NCBI RefSeq assembly: GCF_002999335.1
Contig: NW_020312646.1
Coordinates: forward strand, 124,001 to 188,000
Direction: 5' to 3'
DNA from: Cyclospora cayetanensis
Lineage: Eukaryota > Apicomplexa > Conoidasida > Eucoccidiorida > Eimeriidae
DNA length: 64,000 bases
The notes beneath the pieces were generated by a model. It ran no database searches and was not told the DNA's origin. It saw nothing but the letters and a program-made list of their open reading frames with translations. Made by a program: the position numbers and the translations under genes. Below, in pieces: positions 1 to 10,936 of this stretch (position 1 is its first letter; each line of letters opens with the position of its first letter).

Positions 1-1667
1 GGTTGGGCAGGAGGCAGGCAATTACCTTCAAGCACTGCCGTGTCTCTTCCTGAACGCCCTCATTGGCAGCTATCACTAGCAGTACAACGTCTGCCGCCCG
101 CGCGGCTCTAAGGCGCATCAAAGAGAAGGCGCCGTGGCCTGGGGTGTCTAGGAACGTCACCCGAGGGACGGATGCAACGACGCTCTCAGGAAACACGACC
201 TGCATTGAAGGAGATACACCAGAGCAGCCGTCCAAAGGGCCCTACACTACCCCGTCTCCTTCCCTGTGTGTGATGTACAAATAAGGGCCGGCCTTCAACT
301 GTGCGTCGAAGTCTCGCACGCTGCTGCTGCAGCTTTGTAGTCGCTGTGTCTCGCATTTTGCGGCTCCGTCACTCTCTCTTTGTATATTTCTGCGTATGTA
401 CATCTCTACTTTCTCTAAGCCTTCCCTCACTGTCTCAACCCCGTCTCAGTGCTCGCTAAGTGTGCTGCTAAGGGAAAGCGGTTCGCTGGCCTTACCTCAA
501 AGAAGCCGATTTGTTGTGTGATGCCTCCGGCTTCTGCGCAGGGGCCAGCGCCTCTGCAGTGTCGGGGGCCCCTTGGAGTTGGGGGCCCCTTCTGGGGGCC
601 CATGAGGCGAAGAGCTCTGAGCAGAGTCGTCTTGCCATGATCCACATGCCCCAAGACTGCGACAATCGCTGGTCGAGGCTGAAGCTGCACTAAGGGTGTA
701 GTTTTCCTCGCTCTCCGAGAGGAAGAGGAGGAAACTCTTTCACGAGGGCGGCCCTTGTTCTTGTGGAAGTCAGAAGCCGCTGCTGCTCCATTCCCTGGCA
801 GCGTGGCTGCTGCTGCTGGTTCTGCTGCAGGAGGCACCGCTACTCCGTTGGTCAGGGTATCTTGAGGGGCTATGGTGGAAGCTGTCTCTGGGGGGATCTG
901 TGCAATCGGCTGTGCGTTCGCAGTAGGTTTGGACTCGCTTGCAACGAGCACGGCACCACCTTCCTCCAGCAAAGAGTCTTCTTCCTCGGGGACCTCGCCA
1001 ACAAAGAAAGCCTCAGCGCCCTCATCGGCTTCGTCTTCTCTTTCTCGGGTTGAGTGTCTGCCGCCAAGGAGGCGTCTGCCTTCCCGACCACCTCCTCGAG
1101 TGCCTTGCCGCTTGTTCGGGTCGGTACCCCCTCGGAGAGCCTTAGGGGGCCCCCTTTTACGGCGGCCCCCCAAAAGGCCCTTGTGAGCGGCGCTCGACGC
1201 TTTTGCGAGGGCGTCTTCCTCTGCGTCCAGTACAAGGCTGCAATCGTAGCTACTCCACGCCTCCTCGGGAGAAGCATCCCCTGCAAGGAGCGCCTCTTGA
1301 AAGTCGGGAGCCTCGTACAAAGGGCCTTTAGAATCCCTCGTAAAGGACCCGTCTTGTCTGTTCTTCCTCGGGGGGGCCCCCTCGTCCGCCGACGGCAGCG
1401 CCAGGCTCAGCTGCCATCTGTGCGACGTTGCCGCAGAAGGGGCCCCCAGAAGGTCGACCTTGTAGGAGGCCCCGACGGAAAGGATCTGCAAAAGAGTAAA
1501 CCAAAGCGCAACAGGAATGCAACAATAGGCGTAAGAGCCATACAACGGGAAAATTCTCGCTGCTTAAAGGATGACTGGTGACGCGTAGCAGCGGCAAGTG
1601 CCAGGTGTCTCTCTCTGTCTCTGTCTCTCTGTCTCTGTCTCTCTCTGTGTCTCTCTGTCTCTGTCTC

Positions 1668-1713
<46 letters not shown>

Positions 1714-3077
1714 GCTCTCTGTCTCTCGCTCTCGCTCTCGCTCGCTGGCTCTCTCTCTCTGCTTCCTTTCGTACCACGCAGAAGACACCCAGAAAAGACG
1801 TTCCGCAACGGCACACTGCATCTTCAGACGGCAAGGGCCCCACTGGCTAGGCGGCTTTCTGCAGCTGACAGCCGAAGGAGGCCACTCACTTGGGTAAGGT
1901 CGATGGTCTTGAGCTCTGTCGTGCCCAGCGCTTTCCTTCCCCTCCGCACTCCAGAAACATGCAGAAATCCGAGAACATCCCTCGATTGTCGAGCTGCTGA
2001 AGAAGCCTTGAAATGCCTCAGCGGAGGGGGCGGCAGCAGCCGCAAGAGAGCGTAGCGACACCACACGCGAACGCATTGAGCCTCGACTTGAAGCCCCTCG
2101 CGCAGCCAGGGATTTTCGCGAGTTTCCAGAGGGTAAGAGGGAGGGGGGGCCCCTCTGTAAGGAGGGGTGGGTGGCTCATGAACGGGCAGAGAACCCAGAG
2201 GTGGGCAGAGAAATCCGCCTGGCGAAGGGCCTCCTTCGAAAGCCTGCGGTGAGTTCGAGGGAGGCGACTTAAAGGGTGCCTCTGCTGCGTCTGCAGCTGT
2301 TGCTGCTGCTCTACCCGGAGCCTTTCCTCCTGACGCGGAGGGCAGGGGCCCTCCTGGCGGTGCATAGCGAAAGCGGCCTTCCGAAGAAGCCCATCGAGAA
2401 GGCTCCCTGCGCGTCTGCGATCCAGCGAGACCGTTGCGTGCGTCGGGGGGGGGGGAATTTCTCTCGACAGAGCCACGACTGGGTGGGAAGGGGGTGGGGG
2501 CCCCTGGGCTGCTGAGCTGCGGGTTGAATCCCCCGTCTTGCGGTCGCTCGGGGGGTCCAAAAGCCGCTCCGTGTGGGTGCCAGGGAGGGGGGAGGCGTCT
2601 CTGTGGGGGCCCTTGGGGGGGGGGGCCCCTTCCCCGCTCGCGCCGTCGGGGCAGTGGGGGTTCTCTGACGCGGTTCGGCGGATTTTTCGGCTGGTGAAAC
2701 CCCTCGGAGTTCTCTCCCCGGTATCCTGGGGGAGGCCCAGCAGGGGGCCCCCAGCCCCTCGCGGCGCCTGCTGCAAGAGCGCGCTGCGGGGAGCGTCGGC
2801 ATTCAGACACCCCGGGAGGGCACAAAATAGGAGAAGGGTGGAGGCGGCTGTGCGAAAAATGGCGACGTGACGAGGTCTCCAAGACAAATGGCAGGTAGTT
2901 TCCTTCACGGTGTAATACCCAGGAGAGCGCCCCCCCCCCTGGGGGGCCCTCTAGAGACGTCCTGGCGTGGAAAGTTTCTCCCGCGTCTGTGCAGAGTGCC
3001 AGGAGGAAAAGCACGACTCGAGAACGAATGCTGATCTTCGCTGCACCGCCACGTTCGTTCCTGAAAAAGAGGCCCAT
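1..3077 (-). CDS. Translation initiation factor IF-2, probably apicoplast-targeted (3' end beyond window)
   Basis: IF-2 is the GTPase that delivers initiator tRNA to bacterial-type ribosomes. Proposed exons are 3077-1890, 1485-496 and 199-26; the gene continues off the left edge. All junctions are GT-AG and phase 0 (donors gtgagt, gtaagg, gtaat). Seen in the protein: G1 [11 protein letters not shown] (about 620-655), G2 [11 protein letters not shown], then across an intron [12 protein letters not shown] (G3, about 130-155). The order and spacing are those of IF-2. The tRNA-binding domains and the NKxD motif lie outside the window. The first exon starts at ATG 3077 with [11 protein letters not shown] followed by a hydrophobic stretch [10 protein letters not shown], like a signal peptide ahead of a transit peptide. 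About 700 low-complexity Pro/Gly/Arg residues precede the G domain. The frame through 496-1545 has no ATG at its own 5' end and a good acceptor at 1486, so it is an internal exon. The GTPase call is firm. The 5' exon and apicoplast targeting are inference; a mitochondrial IF-2 is the alternative. Confidence 0.8.
1598..1765. repeat. CT-rich microsatellite in IF-2 intron
   Basis: Long run of CTCT/CTGT units on the plus strand, reading as GA-rich on the strand of the IF-2 gene. It lies in the intron between 1486 and 1889. Ser/Leu-rich and Arg/Glu-rich frames across it are by-products of the repeat. Confidence 0.9.
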
Positions 3078-4076
3078 CGACACTCTTGGAAGGAGCTCGT
3101 GACATATGACCAAAGACCCTTCCCACGCTCCGCCTGGCCTGCCCAGAGCAGCAGTTTCCTAACATCTGGAAAAAGCCCTCAGGAGTAGAGTGTTTCCTCG
3201 ACATCGTGGAGGGGGCCTCCTCGTCCCGCTTCGGCCCGCCGGAGAGGGGCCCCTATTGGCATCCTTGGGGACGAGGCGAAGACGCGCGAGACACGAGGAA
3301 ATAATCCCACGGGGAAACTATCGTCTTAGGGCCCCTCCGCAGAGAGACGCTGGCGCCTTGGTAGGGAGGGGGGAGCGGCGGGGGGCCCCCCGCCGGCTTC
3401 GTGGTCTCGAAGATCGGGCCCAATCGCAGAGGGGGGAGGAGCCCTACTCGCAACAAACTACTGCCAGCTATTTATATGCCAATAAGAAGGTATATTCCTG
3501 TCATTTAGGCTCAAAAAGGCCGTGTTGCGAGCCAGAGATCCTCTCTCGGAGAGGCGTGCAGCGGAGCCGGGGGGGAGGAGTCAACGGGTGGCTGCTCTCG
3601 CTGCGCTGAAGAACGCACAGCGAGCGCAGAGGCAGGGGGCCCCGTGGCAGAAGGGCAGCCTAAAACGAGAGGCGCTCAGGCACTGACTGCCCACACGCAA
3701 GAAAAAGGCTTTCTATTGCAAATACGTGTTTCTTTTCGTTTTTCTGCAGCTTCAGAGCTTTTCGAAGAGCTGCTTTTGAAGCTCTCCTTCCTGTGATGGT
3801 GGCCTGTTTCCAGGAAGAGTTGAAAGCTCTCCGCGCTGCTGCTGCGACAGACAGCCCATCTCAGTCGCGCACAACTGACGAACACTTTTGCATTTCTTCC
3901 ATTTGTTGGCCATTGATCCACTAGGGTAGCGCTATGCAGCCCTTACCCGTCTGGCGAAGCCGCTGAAAGCACCCACGCATATTTACACGCCTACGTAGAT
4001 ACACACATACACATACACATACATACACACATACACACGAACACACACACACGCGTACCTCCATACATACGTATGC
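3078..4076. other. Divergent intergenic region between IF-2 and IBA57
   Basis: About 1 kb separating the 5' ends of two diverging genes, so it should hold both promoters. It contains G/C runs and, near 3990-4075, a CA/CATA microsatellite just upstream of IBA57. I see no recognisable promoter element and no convincing coding exon. Confidence 0.5.
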
Positions 4077-4090
4077 ATGCATACACGCAT
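3990..4090. repeat. CA/CATA microsatellite upstream of IBA57
   Basis: Repeated acacatac units ending in gtatgcatgcatac. It runs into the first possible start codon of IBA57 at 4077, which favours the downstream start at 4116. Confidence 0.8.
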
Positions 4091-4115
4091 CCATCCACTC
4101 ACAGACACCTACACG

Positions 4116-7100
4116 ATGATGACGCCGCTTGGCGTGTTGGGGCCGCTGGCGTGCTGTTATAACCCGTTGCCGCTGAAGCAAGCTCGCAGCCCACTGTCTA
4201 TAGCCTCGAGAGGACTCCTCCACGCCCTCTCTAGGAGGCATCTTCTCTCGATCTCTGGACCTGATGCTGCACCGTAAGTAACACATTCGACGCCAAACGC
4301 GTAGCACAGCCACATGCCAGCGGCGGTTAGCCGGGTGCTCCTAATGGCCAAGAGCCCGCTGCAGTTCCTCGCTGGCGCATGTCTGAAAGGCACAGAAAGC
4401 CACATTGGGGTGTCTCTGCATCATGCCTTTCTGCCTGCCTGCCTGCATCACTACCGTATAAATGTCTTTCGAGCGCACACAGGAGACATCGTGGTGTGAG
4501 TGTGTGTGTCTGGCCGTGCCTCCCTCCTCCCCTTTCCTTGCGCGCCGAGCTGAACGGAGGTTCTTTCTTCTTATTTCGCGCCGATGCGCTGCCATAGGCC
4601 TTGCCGGATATGCGGGGGCACCCTGTTCACCGCATCCATGTGTGCGGTGAAACACACTTACCCACCTCCAACGGTCCTAAGCGTCGGCTCTTCAGCGAAC
4701 CGCTACCTCCCCTTCTCTGTGTGTCGGAGGCTGTCGCAGGCTGCTTCAAAACTTGGTAACCCAAGACATGATGCACTTTGCGCCTCAGTTAGGGGCTGAA
4801 GCAGCCGCCGCTCTGGAGCCTTCTGGCCCTGTCACGCGTTTACAGGTCACCAGCAGAGGACACCCCCTCGAGCAGCAGCCGTTTTCGCTGCCTCCTCCTT
4901 CCTTCGCCCTTGGCAGCAACACCTGCAACAGCCGCATACAGCGGCTCCGCCTCTGGTGCCGTCCTGCGATTGCAACAGCCTTTTTAAACTCCAAAGGCCG
5001 AGTGCTAGCCGATGCGCTTATGCTGTGGAGGTAGGCGGCCTCCCCACCAAGCGCCTTGGGCCGCACACGCTGGCGTAGACCCTTTTCGATGCTGCTCATG
5101 CTGATGCTATTTTGCTGTTGCTCATGTTTCTGCTCTTGCTCATGCCGTTGCGCATGTTTCTGCTCTTGCTCATGCCGTTGCTCATGTTTCTGTTCTTGCT
5201 CATGCTGTTGCTCATGCTCCTGTTCATGCCGTTGCTCATGTTTCTGCTCCTGTTCATGCTGCTGCTCATGTTGCCGCTCTTATTCGTGCTGTTGCTCATG
5301 TTTCTGTTCATGTTCATGCTCTTGCTCATGCTCCTGTTCATGCTGTTGCTCATGTTGCCGCTCCTGTTCATGCTGTTGCTCATGTTTCTGTTCATGCTGC
5401 TGCTCATGTTCCTGCTCCTGTTCATGCTGCTGCGCATGTTTCTGCTCTTGCTCATGCCGTTGCTCATGTTTCTGTTCATGTTCGTGCTGTTGCGCATGTT
5501 TCTGCTCCTGTTCATGCTGCTGCGCATGTTTCTGCTCCTGTTCATGCCGCTGCGCATGTTTCTGCTCTTGCTCATGCTGTTGCTCATGTTTCTGCTCCTG
5601 TTCATGCTGCTGCGCATGTTTCTGCTCCTGTTCATGCTGTTGCTCATGTTTCTGTTCATGCTGTTGCTCATGCTTCTGCTCCTGTTCATGCCGCTGCGCA
5701 TGTTTCTGCTCTTGTTCGTGCTGTTGCTCATGTTTCTGTTCATGTTCATGCTCTTGCTCATGCTCCTGTTCATGCCGTTGCTCATGTTGCCGCTCCTGTT
5801 CATGCTGCTGCTCATGTTGCCGCTCTTGTTCGTGCTGCTGCTCATGTTTCTGCTCCTGTTCATGCTGCTGCTCATGTTCCTGCTCCTGTTCGTGCTGTTG
5901 CTCATGCTCCTGTTCATGCCGTTGCTCATGTTTCTGCTCCTGTTCATGCTGCTGCGCATGTTTCTGCTCATGCCTTTGCTCATGTTTCTGTTCATGTTCA
6001 TGCTGTTGCTCATGTTTCTGCTCCTGTTCATGCTGCTGCGCATGTTTCTGCTCATGCTGTTGCTCATGTTTCTGCTCTTGTTCATGCTATTGCTCACTTT
6101 TCTGCTCTTGTTCATGCTGCTGCTCATGTTTCTGCTCCTGTTCATGCTGCTGCTCATGTTGCCGCTCTTGTTCATGCCGTTGCTCATGTTTCTGCTCCTG
6201 TTCTTGCTGTTGCTCATGTTGCCGCTCTTGTTCGTGCTGCTGCTCATGTTTCTGCTCCTGTTCATGCCGTTGCGCATGTTTCTGCTCCTGTTCGTGCTGT
6301 TGCTCATGTTTCTGTTCCTGTTCATGCTGTTGCTCATGCTCCTGTTCATGCCGTTGCTCATGTTGCCGCTCCTGTTCGTGCTGTTGCTCATGTTTCTGCT
6401 CCTGTTCATGCTGCTGCTCATGTTTCTGCTCTTGCTCATGCTGCTGCTCATGTTTCTGCTCCTGCTCATGCTGCTGCTCATGTTGCCGCTCTTGTTCATG
6501 CTGTTGCTCATGTTTCTGCTCCTGTTCTTGCTGTTGCTCATGTTTCTGTTCATGCTGCTGCTCATGTTTCTGTTCATGCTGCTGCTCATGTTTCTGTTCG
6601 TGCTGTTGCTCATGTTTCTGTTCATGCTGTTGCTCATGTTTCTGCTCCTGTTCATGCTGCTGCGCATGTTTCTGCTCTTGCTCATGCTGTTGCTCATGTT
6701 TCTGTTCATGTTCATGGTGTTGCTCATGCTCCTGTTCATGCCGTTGCTCATGTTTCTGCTCCTGTTCATGCTGCTGCTCATGTTGCCGCTCTTGTTCGTG
6801 CTGTTGCTCATGTTTCTGTTCATGTTCATGCTGTTGCTCATGCTCCTGTTCATGCTGTTGCTCATGTTGCCGCTCCTGTTCATGCTGCTGCGCATGTTTC
6901 TGCTCCTGTTCATGCTGCTGCTCATGTTGCCGCTCTTGTTCGTGCTGCTGCTCATGTTTCTGTTCCTGTTCATGCTGTTGCTCATGCTCCTGTTCATGCT
7001 GTTGCTCATGTTGCCGCTCCTGTTCGTGCTGTTGCTCATGTTTCTGCTCCTGTTCATGCTGCTGCTCATGTTGCCGCTCTTGTTCATGCCGTTGCTCATG

Positions 7101-7331
7101 TTTCTGCTCCTGTTCTTGCTGTTGCTCATGTTTCTGCTACTGCTGCGGTTGCTGCACTTGGTGTGTCTGTGTGCTCAACACATTTGCAGGGATCAACTAA
7201 ATGGTTTTCCGCGTTTTTTACTGGATGTTGAAGCCTCTCTTTCTGAGCGGCTCCTCGCCTACCTGGAGGTGGAAATGCCGCATCGCAAGACCCCCCTGCT
7301 TCTCACACAAACACATCCACATACATACATC

Positions 7332-7381
<50 letters not shown>

Positions 7382-9037
7382 CATATATATATATACACGA
7401 ACATACACACACATACACGAACATACACACACAACCATATATATAAATATATATATATATATACATCCACGCACGTATTCCTCTCGAGCACCTGTCCAGG
7501 CTCTTGGAACTTGCTTGTCCAGTCCCGCGTGGCAAATCCCCCTTAAGGGGCCTCTCTCGTCTCTCTTTAGCACCCTGATGAGGCGTGTTCTACAGGTCGC
7601 TGCGCCGCAGAGCCTCTTTCTCCTCCGTGCTTTTTCGCGGTTCTGTGCAGCAGCACGTCCCTATGCGCAGGCCTGCCTGCCTGCATACAAGCCTGCCTGC
7701 CTGCATACAAGCCTGCCTGCCTGCATGCATATGTGTCTGTGTTTGCGCAGCGCCATGCCGTCTCCGCGAAGGTATCTGTGTGTGCGGAAGCATCCCTCTC
7801 GGCCCTTCAGCTTCTGCCTGATCCGCGGAGCGCCTTGACACTGCACAGAGAGAACTCCGGGGGGGGGCCGCTGCGGGATGGGCCCCCAAAGTGTCGCGTT
7901 AGCCAAGCGTTGGACTTTGTGATGAGGCAAACTGCAGGCGCTGCGCCTGTGTTTCGCTATGTCGAAGACTCGGGAGTCACCGCGGGGGCAGATGCGGCTG
8001 CACTTGAACAGGGAGAGTGTGCAGCGGCGAAGGCGGGGGCAGCAGGAGCAGCAGGCAGTGATGCTGACCGGACACCCCCTTGGACGGAGGGCCTCGTTGC
8101 AGCGGATCCCCGCACGTGGCGTCTTGGCTACAGAGTGTACTTAGAGGCGGCTGCGTTGAGCGAGGAGGGGCCCTCCGTTGTGCCTCTACCGGTGCAGCAG
8201 AGGGGCCCTGCAGGGGCTGGACAGGCGAGGGCCCAGACAACTGCAGCAGGGGAAGGCGACGCTTTGGAGACACCATCAGAGGCGGCTTCAGAAACACCAC
8301 CAGAGGCGGCTTCAGAAACACCACCAGAGGCGGCTTCAGAAACGGCTCAGGACAGCCGGAGGGACGCCTACGAAGTGTTTCGACACCTCGCTGGGGTCTG
8401 TGAGGGGCCGAAGGAGGTTGGCGTTGGCGACCTTCTACCGCTGTATGTGAATATGGACTGGCTGCATGCGCTGTGCGCTCACAATAAGGGTTGCTTTGTC
8501 GGCCAGGAAGTGCTGACGCGCGCGTTGCACGAGCTGTCCAACAGACGTCGTGTGGCGCTGCTCCTGCGGGGGCCCCGCTGGCCTCAGGCGGTGCCTGAGA
8601 TGGCTCCTGTTTGCACCGCAACGCAGTCAGGAGAGGCTTCCCTACCTTCTCTAGAAAAGTGGGTGCCCTCCAGAGTGATTGCGTGGTGGGCTGGAGCCCT
8701 CGAAGCCGCGGTGAGGAGGGCCTACGAAGGGATGGCGAGGGGGGAACCAGAGGCGGCGTATCCGGAGGTAGGGGGCCCCCCAGCCGCGAACGATGTGGTT
8801 CCGGGGGCTGGTGTGTATCGACGCGTGGCAGGGGCCTCTGTAGGGAAGCATGCGCAGTGGCGCGAGGTAGGAGTCGTCTTGGCCTTCAAGGAGGATATCG
8901 GCGCTGGCATTTGCCTCCTTAGGTCTCGTCCCGGTGACTGTGTGCTCAAGACTCCGGAGGTGTGCGGCTCTCCTAGTTTCGGATGGGCGCTAGCAGAAGG
9001 GGAGGCGGGGGGGTTGTTTGAAAGCCTTCCAAGTTAG
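4116..9037 (+). CDS. IBA57: IBA57-like iron-sulphur cluster assembly factor (GcvT/YgfZ family)
   Basis: IBA57 is a folate-fold protein that works with A-type carriers to make [4Fe-4S] clusters in mitochondria. Exons: 4116-4273, 4740-5030, 7190-7268, 7751-9037; total 1815 nt, 604 aa, with phase closing at every junction. Start 4116 or the in-frame ATG at 4077. Conserved segments in order: LLSISGPDAAP|LLQNLVTQDM (exons 1-2), FLNSKGRVLADALMLWR (exon 2), FLLDVEASLSERLL (exon 3), RHAVSAKVSVCAE, AADPRTWRLGYRVY, LPLYVNMDWLHALCAHNKGC, then the family signature KGCFVGQEVLTRALHEL (about 8486-8535) and a C-terminal beta-barrel with VGVVLAF. It is longer than human IBA57 (about 356 aa) because of low-complexity insertions, including three ETPPEAAS-type repeats at 8276-8345. 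Intron 2 is 2.16 kb and almost wholly minisatellite. An apicoplast or bacterial-type YgfZ role is possible but less likely. Confidence 0.88.
5100..7140. repeat. Two-kilobase minisatellite (about 30-bp unit built of hexamers) in IBA57 intron 2
   Basis: Degenerate tandem array. Most units are 30 bp, some 24 or 18 bp, and all are multiples of a TGYTNN hexamer (for example TGCTCATGTTTC, TGCTCCTGTTCA, TGCTGT). Because every step is a multiple of three and the array lacks stop triplets in several frames, it is open as Cys/Ser (plus), Leu/Phe/Met (plus) and Asn/Ser/Arg/Met (minus). It lies between exon 2 (ends 5030) and exon 3 (starts 7190) of IBA57, whose phases match across it. It is therefore read as intronic repeat, not a gene. 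Confidence 0.9.
7310..7465. repeat. CA and TA microsatellite in IBA57 intron 3
   Basis: Runs of cacaca and tatata alternating over about 150 bp between IBA57 exons 3 and 4. Confidence 0.9.
7671..7730. repeat. 20-bp tandem repeat, three copies
   Basis: Unit gcctgcctgcctgcatacaa repeated three times, the last diverged to gcatgcat. It sits in IBA57 intron 3, just before the exon 4 acceptor at 7750. Confidence 0.9.
8276..8345 (+). repeat. Coding 24-bp repeat in IBA57 exon 4
   Basis: Three near-perfect 24-bp copies encode the octapeptide ETPPEAAS. They form a surface-type low-complexity insertion between the GYRVY block and the YEVFRHLAG block. Confidence 0.9.
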
Positions 9038-10486
9038 TGGCGGCAAAAGGCGAAAAAGATCGCCGGGTCTTTTGGGGGCCCGCCATGGGCGCGTGCTCAA
9101 GTCCGTTGTAGCGGGGGGGCCCCCTTTTTTGAGGCTTTCTTTGATCGTCGCTGCTACTCTGTGCCCGTCCTCTGGGGTGCTGCTCTGTGCTCGCTTGCAG
9201 GACCTCGCGCGGTTCGCTGCAGGCCTCGCAGGGAGTTCTGTGCGCATCTCCGCCAAAATGATGCCCGCGGGGGGCCCCGAGGGGCCCTTCGAGCCAAAGG
9301 GTCAGGACGGCGGGTTCATGGTTGTGCCCCCGCCGTACGTTATCGACGAGCTTGTGCGCCCCCCGCAGACACCAGGAGCACGTTAGGATTTCTAGGCAGT
9401 CAAGGGGGGCACTTGCTGCTGATTTCGCGATAGAGGGGAGGGAGGAGGCGTAGAAAAAGGCCTCTTCTGCGAGGCGCATCAATAAGGCGCAGACCGGCAG
9501 CAAAATAGTCGGTGCACGTGCCGCCCTTTGGCGCGGGGCGAGGAGGGAGGTAGCGAAGTCCTTAAAAATCTTCAAAGGAAGGGGGGACTCGGAATGACGA
9601 GGCGCGCGTTTTTATGGGAAGCAGCTATATAAAGGCTGGAAGGCTTTTCCGCCAGCAGCACCCCTGACACTCGGGGTAGATAGATATAGGTAGGTAGGTG
9701 GAGGAAGCTTAGGGTCTGCTGGCCCCTTGTTCAGAGAGAAAGGGCCTTTGGGGGTCGTTTCACGCGGGAACCCCGCAAAGCTGGGGTGCCTCTGTATATG
9801 CTGGTGGGTGGAAACAGTGGGGCCCTATTCGCCTATCATTCGGCTCAAAAAGGGCAAGGCCTCACTACCAGGCGGGCGGCCCTCTATCCATTCGGGCTGT
9901 ATTTTTTTGTCGTTAAATTCCTGCCAAGCTTCACTGTGGTTTCGGGGGTGCTTTTTCGTGGGATCCACCCCGCTGTATCTTTCGCTATATCTTTGCCATA
10001 ACAAAAAATCATTTGGCTTAACGCTTATGCGGTAACTGCAGTGGCTCCTGCTGCTACTAGTGGCGGCCTGTTGTATTTGTACTCACTTCCTTGGAGTGCC
10101 GTCTTGGCGGTCCCTCCCTCTGAGTTGTGCAGTGCCCTCTGAGAGATGGCTGCTGTTGCTGTAATGCTTTACTGGGGAAGGGGGGAAACATACACAGAAC
10201 GGCATTCGGAAGAACATACTCGGAAAGGCAGCAGCCAGGTGTCAGATCTTCTAGTCGCTGTCTGTCTCAACAGCACTCATATTAAGGCCTCTAATTACAC
10301 CGGTAGCAACGAGGAGCAGCCACAGTGTTGGGGGGCGCTGCTATGCCTGTCTCGGCTCTAAAACACTGCTGTCGCTAGTCTCTGTGAAGGGGGAAGGGAA
10401 AGGCGGTAGCGGGGGAAGAAGGGGGCTTTCCTGCTCCCTTTACCGCGCCGATTAGAGGCCGCCATTATATCTAAAAAAGGCCCCGA

Positions 10487-10724
10487 GCAGCTGCTGCCTG
10501 CCCGCTGTGTGCTGCTCGAGACAGACAGCTCCAGACAGCACACACTAGGCTGGAGCCGTTTGCGAGTGTGCTGCCTCCAGTAGCATCGCCAGGAAAAGGT
10601 TTGCCCATGGCTCCGAGGTCAGTAGGGGGAACCCTGGCCTTCGCGGCAGCAGCAGACGCAGCGATGCGGTACCGCTGCAGCAGGCAGCACAGCTCGGCAA
10701 GCCGCCACTTGCGAGCGGTCAAAG
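10487..10724 (-). pseudogene. Inverted, frameshifted duplicate of an NRDE2-like exon fragment
   Basis: The minus strand of this segment aligns along its whole length, mostly identical by eye, with plus-strand 17221-17445 inside the fourth NRDE2-like exon. Shared anchors include cgcaagtggcggcttgccg-like and gggcaaaccttttcctggcg strings and the terminal agcgggcaggcagcagctgc. A 4-base insertion after the shared gctgtgctgc and further indels break the frame. It lies about 6.5 kb upstream of its counterpart, in opposite orientation, with no flanking NRDE2 exons. Read as a dead duplicate fragment or a dispersed repeat that contains exon sequence. Confidence 0.75.
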
Positions 10725-10856
10725 AGGTAAGGCCCTCAATGTCTCCGCCGCTCTCTTTTCTTCGGGGTAGAGCGCTGAGGCTGCGGAGCCCCCGTGTGCA
10801 GCGGCGAGGCACCTGGGGTGCAGTGCGGGGGACTAACTACTAGGGACGCTGCGACG

Positions 10857-10936
10857 CGATACACTGGAATCTGCTAATGCGATACACTGGAATCTACGAT
10901 GCGATACACTGGAATCTGCTAATGCGATACACTGGA
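10857..10936. repeat. 22-23-bp tandem repeat, four copies
   Basis: Units of gcgatacactggaatctgctaat, with one variant carrying tacgat; the fourth copy is truncated to gcgatacactgga. It is unrelated to the CAG, CT and CA repeats elsewhere in the window. Confidence 0.9.

Noticed and set aside
427..1545. IF-2 start at 1545
   Set aside because: The codon there is TTG and the segment 1486-1545 looks like an intron end with a strong acceptor (ttttgcag), so the exon begins at 1485.
1578..2076. Ser/Leu-rich and Arg/Glu-rich frames
   Set aside because: Products of the CT/GA microsatellite; no ATG-supported, conserved sequence.
2018..2908. Minus frame with a signal-peptide-like stretch
   Set aside because: It starts on GTG with no in-frame ATG. 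The overlapping frame from ATG 3077 joins IF-2 in phase.
7201..7573. Tyr/Ile- and Cys/Val-rich frames
   Set aside because: Read from CA/TA microsatellites; the same applies to frames at 28448-28500, 30106-30401, 39489-39828 and 40876-41199.
5056..7838. Long Cys/Ser-rich, Leu/Phe/Met-rich and (minus) Asn/Ser/Arg/Met-rich open frames
   Set aside because: All are translations of one minisatellite whose units are multiples of three. The array lies in an IBA57 intron with matching phases on both sides.
8973..9575. 200-codon minus frame and 122-codon plus frame after IBA57
   Set aside because: No motif, no linked exons; the minus frame overlaps the IBA57 C-terminus.
9615..9650. TATATAAA-like string as a promoter
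   Set aside because: No gene start follows within a sensible distance and TATA boxes are not a reliable signal in apicomplexans.
10860..10936. CRISPR array
   Set aside because: Direct tandem copies without spacers, in a eukaryotic genome.
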